DNA from: Aphrophora alni
Taxonomy: Eukaryota; Arthropoda; Insecta; Hemiptera; Aphrophoridae
Assembly: GCA_963513935.1 (NCBI GenBank)
Contig: OY740777.1
Coordinates: 12,697,092-12,761,091 of the forward strand
Reading direction: 5' to 3'
DNA length: 64,000 nucleotides
Shown here one piece after another: positions 36,117 through 47,196 of this stretch (positions within the stretch are counted from its first letter, which is position 1; each line of letters opens with the position of its first letter). The position numbers and the translations under genes were made by a program. The notes beneath the pieces are model-generated. The model was not told the origin of the DNA, searched no databases, and was given only the letters and a program-made list of their open reading frames with translations.

Positions 36117-37429
36117 AAAATTAATTTACGATTTCATTTTATTTTGAATGTTGGACTGGAGTTTTTGGAGAAATAGCGATCAATTATTGTTCTTTGTATA
36201 CGTAGAGGCTATATTTTATAAAAAAATTTAGTGTTTTGTCGTATAGCAAGTATCCATAAATTTTGAGCTATAACGAAAATTGAAAAAAAAAATTGCCAAA
36301 GTATCTCCACAATAACTAAATATCAAATTGGTCCACTCAATCTGGCAGTAAAGAACAGCGCATACGACAGATAGATTAACCTAAGTTCAGTCTTATTTTA
36401 TTAATGTACCTAAAGATAAAATCACTTTAGAGAGATGTAATCATTTTATTTCACATGTCGCCTCAGGGATCACACAAATTTTAATATTAGGCCTAACTTA
36501 CTGTGCTTTTTTCCATTGGAAAGCTAATTCTCTATTACATGGTTACAAATATAAAATAAATGTAAGTTTAACATTATAAACATTTATTTTATACATAAAG
36601 CACATGTGATTTAAATGGACATAACGCTTCCTTGTTACGAAACACTTACACTGACTGAGGTCTTAAATAGCCTACTCTGCATTGGACAATAAATTCATTT
36701 GTATGAACTGTAAAAACAATAACAATTTAAATTCAGCTTGCTTTAAAACATTTGGAGACAATTTAGAGTAACAATTACTTTTTAATCTTTGAAGATGAAA
36801 TAATTTAAGCGGTAGACATATTGAACTTTGTGCTGGATCACAAATATGTCAGCGATAATCCTAAAACTGTGTGTTAAAAACATGATTGAAAGCAAATTTT
36901 GACCACTAGAATGTGTCAAAATATTATGTTTTATAAGAACACTTATAACGATTCAAAATTGTAAACATTTCACATTGCTGAGCGTATTTACAATTTGAAA
37001 TAGATTATGGTAAAATAAATTTTGACTGGTTAGTATTCTAACGAAGTCCTAAATATTTACACAAAATTACACGTAAATATTTCTTGAGCTAATATTAAGA
37101 GTAAATTTTTAAAATATACATACACCTCAAAATGAAATCTTTATTTTGTGAATATGTAAATTTACAAACTTATTTAAACAAAATTTAAAATATTTAAATT
37201 AGTATTAAAACACTAGCAACCATTTTGAAATTCTTTGGGAAACGTTTTTGTACATTTCTGGAAAATGAGTAAAATATTATATTTAAAAATTATCTTAACT
37301 CTGTATATAGGTTTAGGTTTATTTCGGATGTTGTAGACATCTGAGAAATTGTATTTTTAGTTTTTGTTGATAACTCGGTTCCTACAGAAAAAATTAAGAG
37401 AATTTAGTTTTTCGTTAAAAGGGGGAAAT
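36117..37429. other. AT-rich intergenic DNA
   Basis: No gene found. One TAGGCCTA octamer lies at 36488. Confidence 0.5.
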
Positions 37430-37732
37430 CTTTTGTTTATTGTAAATATTTTGAAATGGTAATGGTTTTCGAGATGTTCTACATTACATTTCTTAAACGT
37501 CCGCCATTTTAAAAATGTACAAAATAAACTCTTACTTTTTTGATAAAGCGTTAAAATGATAGGCTACATAAATAATGAGGATCATAACTTCGGAAGCTAT
37601 CATTATTTTTTGTAAAAAACAAAATGGTCGATAATCGGAAAAAAAGCTTGTCCGGATATAATATTTTTTTTAAGCTAGCCTATATATTCCACTCTAGAAA
37701 CATTGCCGTGCATTTTTGAATCACCGTGTATA
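37430..37732. mobile_element. Right portion of a DNA repeat
   Basis: TTTTCGAGATGTTCTACATT, AACGTCCGCCATTTTAAAAAT and the end GAATCACCGTGTATA match the split repeat at 10866-11110 plus 12250-12413. This copy is uninterrupted and shows what lay between the two halves. Confidence 0.6.
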
Positions 37733-38047
37733 AAGAGTTTTGTATTGTTATTAATATTTTACAAGTCATCTCTGAAATACACCTATAAAGTTGTTAAAAC
37801 AACTAAAAACAAACCCTGAAAACATTGTCTTAATTTTTTTTTTCATTTTCGCTTGTCGGTGTGTTTTGTTTTTGTTCCTTTTCAAATTTTAACCTAACCA
37901 AGAGATATTGGGTCTAAATTTAGTTTACAAATTTTCCGTTTCAACCTTAACCAATGTACCAAAAACCAAAACTTGTACATTTTCAAAATTAAACTTGTTT
38001 AAAACCTGTAATAACTAATATCTTGAAAGCAATTAATAATCACAACG

Positions 38048-38080
<33 letters not shown>

Positions 38081-41000
38081 CAAATTGTATTTGATTTATT
38101 TCTTGTTAACTACCACAACTCCAGAAAGTTTAAATCTGTTATTTCTTCTTATTACTAAGTTAATATTTGTTACACTTTTGAATAACATAACATATATAAA
38201 CGTTTGTGTAATGACAAGAAATATAATTTCCTATTACGATTAACTTGTTTACTTTCTAATTTATATAATAAATAAACTATCGCATATAGTTTTAATATAG
38301 GTATAAAATTAATTGTTTTCTATATAAATTATTTAAATAGCCGAAATTTAAAAAATATATATTATTAAAGCGCTTTTTAGTTAGTCTGATAAAAGGTTAC
38401 AAAAATCGGTAGGGTGCACCAAATACACACTCAATGTTTTATGTACGGTATTCCATAACTTTTATTTTGTTTAAAAAAAATGATATAGCCTACTTTTATA
38501 GGAATATTTTGGTATATAGGCCTACTCCGACGTACTTTTTTAGACATCCTGTACCTATAATTAAAATTGTGATGAGAAAAATGTTGTATATTAGTTTTAT
38601 AATACAATTCAAGTTTTGTGCTTTGTTACAATGATTTTATTTTATGTAGGCCTATATATTTCTCTGCGTGCAATATAAAAACGCCTAATATTTGTTTCAC
38701 AAATCTGTACTTATTTCACATAAATACCTTAACACTATGTAAAGGAAAACCATCTGAAATCAAATTAATCAAAACTATATAGGAAACAAGGCTTTAAAAA
38801 AAGTTTTACTGTAAACTTTCCAATCTTGTTTTTTGTCGTCAAGTATGATTGCATTGTGAAATTCAAATTAGTCAAATATATATTCTTAATATTATTAACA
38901 CGTATAAATTTTTAAAATTTAAACAAATTTGTTTTGAAAATATCGTACAATGTAAACGTATATTTTAAAATAGTTTAAGCGTTCGTTGAGAAAACTGTTT
39001 CACTATAACTCTTGTGAGACATGGCCTACAGGAATAGTTTTATACTGTTTGACACATTTTAAGAAAATTAATAGTATTGTAAAAATTTAATGTATTTCTC
39101 AAGTAATCAATATTCCAGGCAACAGATTAACAATATATAAATCATTTTTTCATTTAAAAATCGGCTAAATTTGTAAAAAGAGCTGAAATAACTAACGACA
39201 ATTCAAAATGTCTTCACACATTTATCGACTGTACAAAAACTTTTTTAAACCAAATGGGTAAACCTATTTTAATCAAATTTTTTAAGTTCCAATTTTTCAT
39301 TAGGCCTATATCTTGGTGTTTTTTTTTAAATTTAAACAAATTTGTTTTAACTCAAAACTTGGTGGTAACTGTCAACAGATAATTTAAGATTTTCTCAAAA
39401 TCAGCTCTAGATTTTAATTAAATGTTACTCAAGAGTAGCTTCAAAGGACCGGAACAAAACAAATTAGTAGCCATATATCAAATACGCCCTAAGTTAAAAC
39501 ACAAAATCGGCTGTTGGGCTGTTATAAAAGACGGAAGTCAAGAAATATTACGGGTCAGGAACAATTGGCAAAAAAAAAAAATCATAGTTTGATCATCACC
39601 ATTTAAAGCACGATTTTAATCAAATACTAATTTCGAAGATGTAGCCTAATAATAATAACACAAGCAAAGTAATTTCAGTCTATTTAAAATCATAAATAAA
39701 TATATATATATATATATTAAACACTGTGCCCATGTTCGTTTTTAGTTTTTGACTGACAACTGTCATTTTTCTTGACGATTAGTTTTTGTTGCTTTTTATT
39801 TGTTCATGGGTAGCCTATTATAGGTGAGTGACAAAGATTGTGAAAAGTTTTCCCACCGTCTATTTTGTGTATAGGCCTATGTGTTATATTTGTATATTTC
39901 AATTAGTAGACTACAATCAACAAAATATAATTTTGCTGTCACATTATATATGTTTTAGGTTATTTTTGATTCTGCATAATATTTATATTTTAGGCCCCCT
40001 ACTATCTGTCCAAACTGACTAGAATTTCTACTGATTAACTTTTTTAATAGGTATTTATTGAAATATTTGCATGACGAGCCATTCGCCGTTTGAATCCTCA
40101 ACATTAATTTTTATAACACCTCTTTTTTTTATTTGTTTGTCTATTAGACTACAGTAAATTTTTGTAATTATTCAAATAATTCTACTGTTATGTTTTTAAT
40201 TCTCCAATGTTACAAAATTTATATAGGCCTCTTCCGAGCTTACAAATATTTATTTAAAAAAAAAAAACTTGATATTATTTAGATTTACAATTATTGTTTT
40301 ATGATAATATGTTTTACATTTTGGTCATTTTAAGCTAACATGGTTTCAGATTAACTGTTTTACCATAAAACGAAACTTTACCACTTAGTAATTATGTTTA
40401 TATTTAGGCCATAATAATAATATATACCATGTCACGTCTAATAATAATAATAATAGGAAATATAAAAATTCAAGTTTAACAATCAACACGTTCAAAACAT
40501 TCGTGTGACGTTGCATTTTATAATAAGAGAACGTAATTATTTATACATATTTTATTTACTTTTTAGGAATTCTTTATCTGTTAAAATATTTTAACTTTTT
40601 ATACTCAAAATTATAAACCTATTGACGTTCATAGTTAAGGAATTATTAGTTTACAAACAACAAATTTCATTTACCAGCTGTTTGGAAAATTAATTTAAGT
40701 TTCATATCACTTCTTTTTTGTTCCCATGACCATCACATATGGTATAAGACTAGTCAATAAATAATGAAAACAATGCAACGAAATAAAAATACAATAAAAC
40801 AAAATAATATTAATATAAAGCAATAAATTATAATTGTGTAGTCAAAATACGTTATAAGCTTTCACAAATCAACCAAAATATTCAAATACTTTTTAAAACG
40901 GCGTTTATGATTTCAATTAATTTTTGACCGCTATTCTCTGAAGAAGCATTAAAGTCGAAATTCTAATCAGGAAATTTTATTTGAGTCCGTAAGGGCTACG

Positions 41001-41739
41001 ATTCAACGAAATTAAACGTAAGTTTTAACCGATTTTGATATATGAAATGGGATAAAAACTGGGCTGTTTAGCGTTCTACGCGACAAACAAATGTCTTGAA
41101 AGCTTTGCTTTCTTTCTCAATAAACTTTAAAATTAGTGTTTCAAAATAAATCTGAAGTGTTAGACAAATCTTTATGAATCCAATCAAGAAGAGTACTTAT
41201 AAGGAATATGGTTTTATTTTATATAAATAAAAAATTTATACTGGTATGTTCACACTATAAGTACAACTTTTTAAAATTTTAATACTTTATATTATTGTAT
41301 TGTATTTTTAATTTAATTTAAAATCACATTGTAGAACTATCCAACTGTACAAAAACGCAAATTCTAACAAAAACAGTTTAAATAAAATTTATTAACCCAT
41401 TTGTGATAAAGGAAAGAAATCATTTGCATGTGGCGATAAAAATAAATTGACTGTCAAAATGTTCCTCGTAAATTTATTTATCCTTATCATCGTCAATAGA
41501 CACGTCATAAATAAACAATAACCGAAAGACATTGTGAAAATTAAAACAACTGATTATTTTGTCATTAAATCGTCTGAAAAGTTAAAAAATTCGCACCCAG
41601 AATTCGCTCAACATCAAACACACCCAGATAAAAACCTTGTCTCGCTCTAACTCAGTTTTCCTCTCTTTATTTTTCATTCAACCCAGAAAGTCGTAAAATC
41701 CAGTAGATAGACGAAGTAAACGATACGGAATTGTATAGG
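37733..41739. other. AT-rich intergenic DNA
   Basis: No gene. A 29-base T run lies at 38048-38076, next to repeat phrases (CTTGAAAGCAATTAATAATC), as in a poly-A or poly-T tail. TAGGCCTA octamers lie at 38517, 38647, 39301 and 39872. 40930-40990 holds CTGAAGA...GTCGAAATTC, a weak relative of the hammerhead-like motif. Confidence 0.5.
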
Positions 41740-41836
41740 AGAGAATGAGATAGAAGCGTATCTTAGATAAAGAAGGATATATACAAAGCTGACGAGTGAG
41801 AGAGAGAAATTGTTAAGGAGGATAAAAGAGGGAGAG
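41740..41836 (+). promoter_or_regulatory. GAGA-rich segment upstream of promoter
   Basis: Repeated GAGAG-type words: GGAGAGAATGAGATAG (41739), GTGAGAGAGAGAAA (41796-41809) and GGGAGAGAATC (41830). In insects these bind GAGA factor/Trl and are common in Hox promoters and Polycomb response elements. They lie immediately upstream of the TATA/initiator pair. Confidence 0.45.
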
Positions 41837-41842
41837 AATCAT

Positions 41843-41877
41843 TTTATAATCTACAAACCACGCCCCTTTCTCATTGC
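41843..41877 (+). promoter_or_regulatory. Candidate core promoter (TATA + initiator) for the iab-4 transcript
   Basis: TTTATAAT at 41843-41850 lies 28-30 bases before the A of CTCATTG (41871-41877), the spacing expected for a TATA box and an insect initiator. The following 130 bases are the most GC-rich of the neighbourhood (CGCCTCCGGCTGG, GTCGGCGCCGTG) and include GCCATTAT at 41922, a PHO/YY1-like word. The direct repeat GCGTCACTTTT occurs at 41876 and 41996. The direction agrees with the downstream exons and with iab-4. Confidence 0.45.
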
Positions 41878-42105
41878 GTCACTTTTAATATCAAAACGCT
41901 CCGCCTCCGGCTGGATGCGACGCCATTATCGGTGAACTGTCCTCGGATACAAGCGTCGGCGCCGTGAAGGCAAAGTTCTCTTACAACGCCCCAAAGCGTC
42001 ACTTTTCTTTAGATCTTGCTACAAAACGCATCTCTCAAATCAAACCTCGAGTGTTTCTTTACAGTTCTATTAATTTTAGTTTTTTTTCCTCTGTTGTGTT
42101 GTCAG

Positions 42106-42219
42106 GAAAGGACTTGATTTCCCCCCTCAAGAGTAGATGACATATCAATTGAGGTTGGTGACGCGGTATCAAGATGGGATTCAGTGGACTGTCTCCAGTG
42201 CTACGAGAAATCTCACCAG
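42106..42219 (+). ncRNA. Candidate exon of the iab-4 primary transcript
   Basis: It is bounded by a strong acceptor (TTTTTTTCCTCTGTTGTGTT then GTCAG|) and a consensus donor (TCACCAG|GTAAGC). It could be internal, or the 3' part of a first exon if transcription starts near 41873. It contains ATG at 42137 (reading MTYQLRLVTRYQDGIQW) and ATG at 42174 with a good context (MGFSGLSPVLREISP). Both frames stay open through the next exon when spliced, so coding cannot be decided. No protein family is recognised. A non-coding exon of pri-iab-4 is the simplest reading. Confidence 0.4.
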
Positions 42220-42799
42220 GTAAGCATTGTCCCTTATATTTTGTTTCTAAAGTATTCTTCCTTATTTTGTAACAAAACTGTTAATTCGACTTTGCTTTAA
42301 CAAATCAATAAATTCTATTATTTCACATAGTTTCATAATGACATAATATTGAATTTAATTGAATTAAACATAAAATTTCTTTATTTTTGTATTTAAGATG
42401 TCTAAAAACACAAGTTTGTATCTAATTGTTTTGTTATGTGTAAATCATTATTTAAAAAAATATTTCAATAACACTATAAATTAATGTATGTGTCTTTAAT
42501 TAATGTATCTTCAAATTTAGATAACTTTTGAGTGGCCTATAACAGAAAACTTATTAAACGCTATTTCTTTCAATGATAATCTTTTTAAATTGTCTAAAAT
42601 ACTGTTTTTTCTAGATTATATGAAATTGTTATTTGTTATGTTGGTATTGTAGTTTGTGTATAAATAAGTATTTAGTTTCTGAATTTCTTATGTTGGGTGA
42701 TGTGTGTCTTTGTTTTTAAATATAGAAAGCAATTCATTTCTTTAATTTTTTAAGAGTCAATCATTTTAAATTGAAAGATACATTATACTTAATAAGAGT

Positions 42800-43188
42800 G
42801 ACTCTTTTAAATGAAGGGCCCATATATGCCCACAATGATTATTGATCACAATTGTCCATCGAGGGTTGATTTAAAATAAAATCTAATCAACAATCCTGTA
42901 TACGGGATTCATTACATGCACACATTGTATACAACACTCACTTATGGGGTGCTAGGAGTTACCTGCTATTCACAAAAGCAAACCCTCCCCAGAGGGGGTT
43001 GAAAAGGAGGGGTGGGAATGGCCGACACATAAATTCAGCAGACACATCAAAAGCAGACCCCTGGTAGCCCACCCCATCCACCCATGCCAATAATGAGGGG
43101 TTGGGTTGGTGTGTGCAGTAGTAGGGGGTTTGGTATTGACTAATATTTTGTAAGGGTGGGTGAATAACCATTGGCCGAGTAAAATTCA
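42800..43188. other. GC-richer, G-run-containing island in the intron
   Basis: AAGGGCCCATATATGCCC at the start, then TCCCCAGAGGGGG, GAGGGGTTGGGTTGG and many GGG runs at 42985-43160. No repeat family is recognised. The position between exon and microRNA and the contrast with the surrounding AT-rich DNA suggest a conserved control element or an antisense exon. Confidence 0.35.
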
Positions 43189-43189
43189 T
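42963..43189 (-). CDS. Candidate minus-strand exon, open to a splice donor (partial)
   Basis: ATG at 43189 opens 75 codons (MNFTRPMVIHPPLQ, then QYQTPYYCTHQPNPS) that run to the donor AGCAG|GTAACT. The in-frame stop TAA lies inside the donor, so splicing would keep the frame open. Codon use is less AT-biased than the flanks, and the peptide is rich in Pro, Tyr and Asn. The strand is the one expected for abd-A, Abd-B and iab-8 if the order is as in Drosophila. No homeodomain or Hox motif is present. It could also be a non-coding iab-8-type exon or chance. Confidence 0.2.
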
Positions 43190-45186
43190 AGCTTTTAAGA
43201 TGTAAAATATGTTCGATTTAACGTTTGCTTTTCGAAATTTAAAAAAGGTTTATTTAATAAGTAGATATTTTAAGTGGTTGTTATTGTGTTTTTGTTTACT
43301 TTTTTTAACTACACAATTGACACCCTACTATAAATACTTTACAATATAGAAAAGACTTTAATGCTGGAGAATGTCTAAACATTGTTTTAAGGCAGGAGAA
43401 TGAAATCTTCATATTATTGAAATAAATACCATTTACATAATTTTGTAATTGTTTTAACTTTGAAATACTGTTGAGTTTGCGTTTACAGGTAATTTTAACA
43501 AATCTTAAAGTAAAATTAGCAACAGATGACATTTTTTCACATGTATTAAGATATTGTTATAAAACTTACTGCTCATGTAAAAAAACTAATTATGAAATAA
43601 CGCATTCACTTAATAAGACTTTGCAATAATTGTGATGATTTAAATTAAAATGAAACACGTGTTGGTATATTTAAACTGGATTTAATTTTAAAACAATTGC
43701 CTGCACCATAATTCACAATTTGTTTTCTACTGCTGCTATTCTTGAATTATAATGTTGCAAGTGTAATGAATATTTTAAGATTCAATAAAAAATATTATAG
43801 ACAGCAAATATTAAAGATTTAATTAATAGACTATATTTAAGAAATGTTCTCTCAAAACTCAATTATAACTTATACAGATCCATCCTTACTATATCGTAAG
43901 GGTTACACTTGTTAGTATACACATTAAACAAATACACAAATTACAACTATTAGCCTACGCCTTTTTTTTACTATTAATATACCTTTGTCTCTACTATTGT
44001 TTACTTAAAGTATATTTATAAAATACAACAATTCATTTTCATTTGAAAGCTAGAAGTGAGAGAAAAGTGTTAAAACTACACATGAAGGTTAATTAACCCC
44101 CACTTTCAATAATACAATGTATTCCCACAAAGATGTTCTAAATAAGTGAGTTGTTATCTTTTATTGTGTTTGGTATAGAGCAGTAAAGGTTTATGATGAC
44201 CACCGAAGTGCGTTCTTTATGAGGTCACATTACAAGTAATAAAACAACACTCTAAAAGTGTAAAGTGGGACATCAAAAGCAGTCTTTGATTTATCGGTCC
44301 TTGTCGGTGCTACTTACATATCGATAGATCCCAGTATGAAGATTTGTAAGTATGGTCTTGATAATTTATATGGATTTAGTAGAATGTGTAAATGTAGGGG
44401 CCTATATTGTATTTATTTTATTTTTTCATTTCAAATAAATAACTTATAATTTTTTTTTCTATTTAATGAAGTTTCGCCTTTATTGAATGAGTAAATAAAA
44501 AGTAGGGGATCGATCTATATAGGTTATAGGCCTAAAGTTGTCAAATGTTCAATTTATACAAAGACTATTTAATACACAAAGTTAATAAATTCTATCTAGA
44601 AAAACCTTGACTTAAAATAAACAATTATCTAAATAGATTTGTTTGATATACTGCAACATGACACACCCTTAAACTATGGTTTAATCATTATTCATATTCA
44701 CCCCCCTCTACACACACAAACACTAACACAAAACATTTCGCATTTAAAATTTTTAAAAAAACATTTAAACACAACTAACTTTATTCTTTATACTTTCTTC
44801 CCTTCTAATTGTTACTATTTATGTTTCTTGAATTATCATAATTTAAAATTTCTCTTCGTAAATAAACTCTCTCTTTGGAAAAAAAAATACACTATTTGCA
44901 TTTCGGACGAAACTACAACATAATTATGTTATAAGTAGTAATAAGTGATATATTGTGGTAATTAAAAACAAATCTAAAGGTTTTTTATATCTCATAAACT
45001 AGATTTTTCAAGTTTAAATCTTAATATATAGTGCAATAGATTTCTTTTTATACTGATTTATAAATGTGCTATGTTATAGTTATTACAACATCCATTTTAA
45101 TCAGTAATCTTACTCACAAAATAATATGTTTGTTTTTTCAGTTATAAGGGAAAAACTAAGTCGCTTTTTTTCATGTATTGTTTCAG
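43190..45186. other. AT-rich intron or intergenic DNA
   Basis: No exon recognised. 44200-44340 is slightly GC-richer. A TAGGCCTA octamer is at 44527. The poly-pyrimidine tract before 45187 closes this stretch. Confidence 0.5.
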
Positions 45187-45241
45187 GAAAAGCAATTCGT
45201 GCTGGAGGAAGAGAAGCCATAAAATCAACCCTTCCCTTGGG
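45187..45241 (+). ncRNA. Candidate 55-bp exon of the iab-4 primary transcript
   Basis: The acceptor is TTTTTTTCATGTATTGTTTCAG| and the donor CCTTGGG|GTAAAG. The exon is purine-rich (GGAGGAAGAGAAGCC, an exonic-enhancer-like run) and has about 49% GC in an AT-rich setting. Both frames delivered by the 42106-42219 exon stay open (GKAIRAGGREAIKSTLPLG or RKSNSCWRKRSHKINPSLG). About 1 kb before iab-4, same strand. Confidence 0.4.
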
Positions 45242-46215
45242 GTAAAGAGAGTAGACAATAAATGTCACCGTCTCTTGTTAAGGGTGTGATGAGGGTCTAT
45301 TGTTCAAGTTAGGTAACTTGAGGTCACCTTCAACTGGAGCATTCCTGATTGCTAGAGACAGTCACCTACATAGTTCCTTTACTTAAAAAACTTATCCTTA
45401 GATTTTCCTTACTAAAACCTTAATTGAATATTAAATTTTCTTTTGCAATTATTTTCCTACTTTAATGATATTTTACTATTTAATATTCTCGTTATTAATT
45501 TTTCACAAAGGGCCTACTTAAATTAAGTTTTTTAATTATTTATAAGATTTACCTCATATTTTAATTTAGTAATTGATGGTTAATTAGGCTAGTACATTTT
45601 AATAATAGTAATGTGACTAAATGCATATGCACTTACTTATGAAATAATTGTAATCTAGAAGTATAATTTAGAATTGTTGTTACAATAAACTAATTATATA
45701 TCGATTGTATTATAAATGAGTTACAGGAAGAGTACAATTTTTAATTGTAAACCATATATTTAAAACTAATTTTAATTTGAAACAATTGTACATTATTCAG
45801 TTATTTTTCATGTTCCACTTTAAATAAACATATTTTTTTAATCAGATAAATTATTCAAGATCTAAAAAAAAATCCCCATTAATTTTCTCACAACAAAAAC
45901 AATTACTCAAATCATTATTTAAAACTCATAACCAATAACTCACCAGCCTAATTGTTATGTCACATTATTAACACTTGTTATCAATAACTATCTCCAATAG
46001 TCGTTATCTCAACTATGCAATAACAATAAATGACTCAACATTGTTTCATAACTTACACACATTTAAACCAACTAATCACATTACGATTAATGTAAGGGAT
46101 ATTAAGATATTTTTCAATTATATAGAAGACCATTAAAATCTTGTTATCAAATATGAACATAAATCAAGATAAGGATTATTGTATATCTTCATCTACCGAG
46201 ACTTGAACTATGCAG
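45242..46215. other. Intron-like DNA before iab-4
   Basis: 45242-45380 keeps the higher GC of the preceding exon (GGTAACTTGAGGTCACC). From 45380 the sequence is AT-rich with no recognised element. Confidence 0.45.
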
Positions 46216-46274
46216 AAACAGTAGGAGAGTTGGCGTGATGTGGTGAGGAGCTCTGCAAGATTATTGTGAAAACC

Positions 46275-46342
46275 CCTGTACGTATACTGAATGTATCCTG
46301 AGTGTTATGGTCATCCGGTATACCTTCAGTATACGTAACAGG
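46275..46342 (+). ncRNA. mir-iab-4: microRNA precursor mir-iab-4
   Basis: A 68-base hairpin: CCTGTACGTATACTGAA pairs with TTCAGTATACGTAACAGG (one bulge). The stem continues GTATCC/GGTATAC to a short loop. The 5p arm at 46280-46301 starts ACGTATACTGAATG and ends TATCCTGA. The 3p arm at 46316-46339 starts CGGTATACCTTC and ends AGTATACGTAAC. Both match, as far as I remember, the insect iab-4 mature sequences, including the seed CGTATAC. In Drosophila iab-4 lies between abd-A and Abd-B and represses Ubx and abd-A. By that arrangement abd-A should lie beyond the left edge and Abd-B beyond the right, both on the - strand. Confidence 0.96.
46275..46342 (-). ncRNA. mir-iab-8: Antisense microRNA precursor mir-iab-8 (predicted)
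   Basis: The reverse complement of the iab-4 precursor also folds. The 5p arm would start TTACGTATACTGAAGG (46338 downward) and the 3p arm AGGATACATTCAG. Drosophila makes iab-8 from this strand of the same locus. Production here depends on antisense transcription, for which the sequence gives no direct proof. Confidence 0.6.
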
Positions 46343-46535
46343 AGTGCACACAGCGCCTAGAGTACTTCCATCTTCTTCCATCTTCAAATATTCTTGGTCT
46401 TCAAGATAAACTACGAAGGTAAACTTAATGTGTAGTTAGTAGGTGAGAAACATTTTAAATTTGGTAATCTATTAAAAATATTTGTTTATAATCCATGCAT
46501 TACTTGTTACTTTTTTATACTTCCTTATTAGGGAA

Positions 46536-46808
46536 CTTGCTTAACAATTTGAGTTAGTTTTAAGTAAACTTACTTGAAAATTGCATTATCTTACTTAACA
46601 ATTCTGCTACTTTAATATTATTATATTTAAAATTTCCCCTGCCATATAATTCTCCTACATTATAATTCCGTTACTTATATAAAACGTTATGGTTTCTTAA
46701 ATTTACATAAAGTCTTATATACAATCTAACATTCACAATTATTGAAATGTAAATAGGATATTTAAAATTTATAATAATTATTCAATAGTCAAAGTACATT
46801 ATATAAAA
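46536..46808. repeat. Diverged tandem duplication downstream of iab-4, copy 1
   Basis: ACTTACTTGAAAATTGCATT, CTTATATACAATCTAACATT and GAAATGTAAATAGGATATTT are shared, in order, with 46900-47196. Copies are about 365 bp apart and differ by many substitutions and small indels. No coding frame. Confidence 0.75.
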
Positions 46809-46899
46809 ATAGGCCATCATTTTAAAATTTATATTTATCTTTATATTTTAACTTTAATTATTTGTATTTAAATTGTATACAATAATGAAACTGTTTGCA

Positions 46900-47196
46900 T
46901 ACTTGACAATTTTAGTTAGATGTTTTAAGCAAACTTACTTGAAAATTGCATTATCTTACTTAATAATTCACCTACTATAGTATTATTCTTTTTAAATTTT
47001 CAACTGCCTTATAATTCTACTACTTTACAAATTATTATTCTACTTTATAATGCCCTTATTTAAATTAAACTTTATATAAGGTTCTTAAATATACATAAAG
47101 ACTTATATACAATCTAACCTTTACAATTATTGAAATGTATATAGGATATTTTCAAATTTATAATAATTATTCAATAGGCAAACGTACATTATTTAA
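46900..47196. repeat. Diverged tandem duplication downstream of iab-4, copy 2
   Basis: AACTTACTTGAAAATTGCAT, CTTATATACAATCTAACCTT and GAAATGTATATAGGATATTT match copy 1 in order and orientation. It is slightly longer than copy 1 because of AT-rich insertions near 47020-47080. Confidence 0.75.

Larger units (their letters stand above)
46216..46418 (+). ncRNA. Candidate exon containing iab-4
   Basis: A GC-richer block around the hairpin. It runs from a weak acceptor ACTATGCAG| to a consensus donor TACGAAG|GTAAAC (donor GT at 46419). If real, the microRNA lies within an exon of its host transcript. If not, the block is simply the conserved surroundings of the hairpin. Confidence 0.3.

Noticed and set aside
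42137..42219. Hox N-terminal exon (ATG-initiated frames near 42.1 kb)
   Set aside because: Neither frame contains a hexapeptide or other Hox motif, and the strand is opposite to that expected for abd-A and Abd-B.
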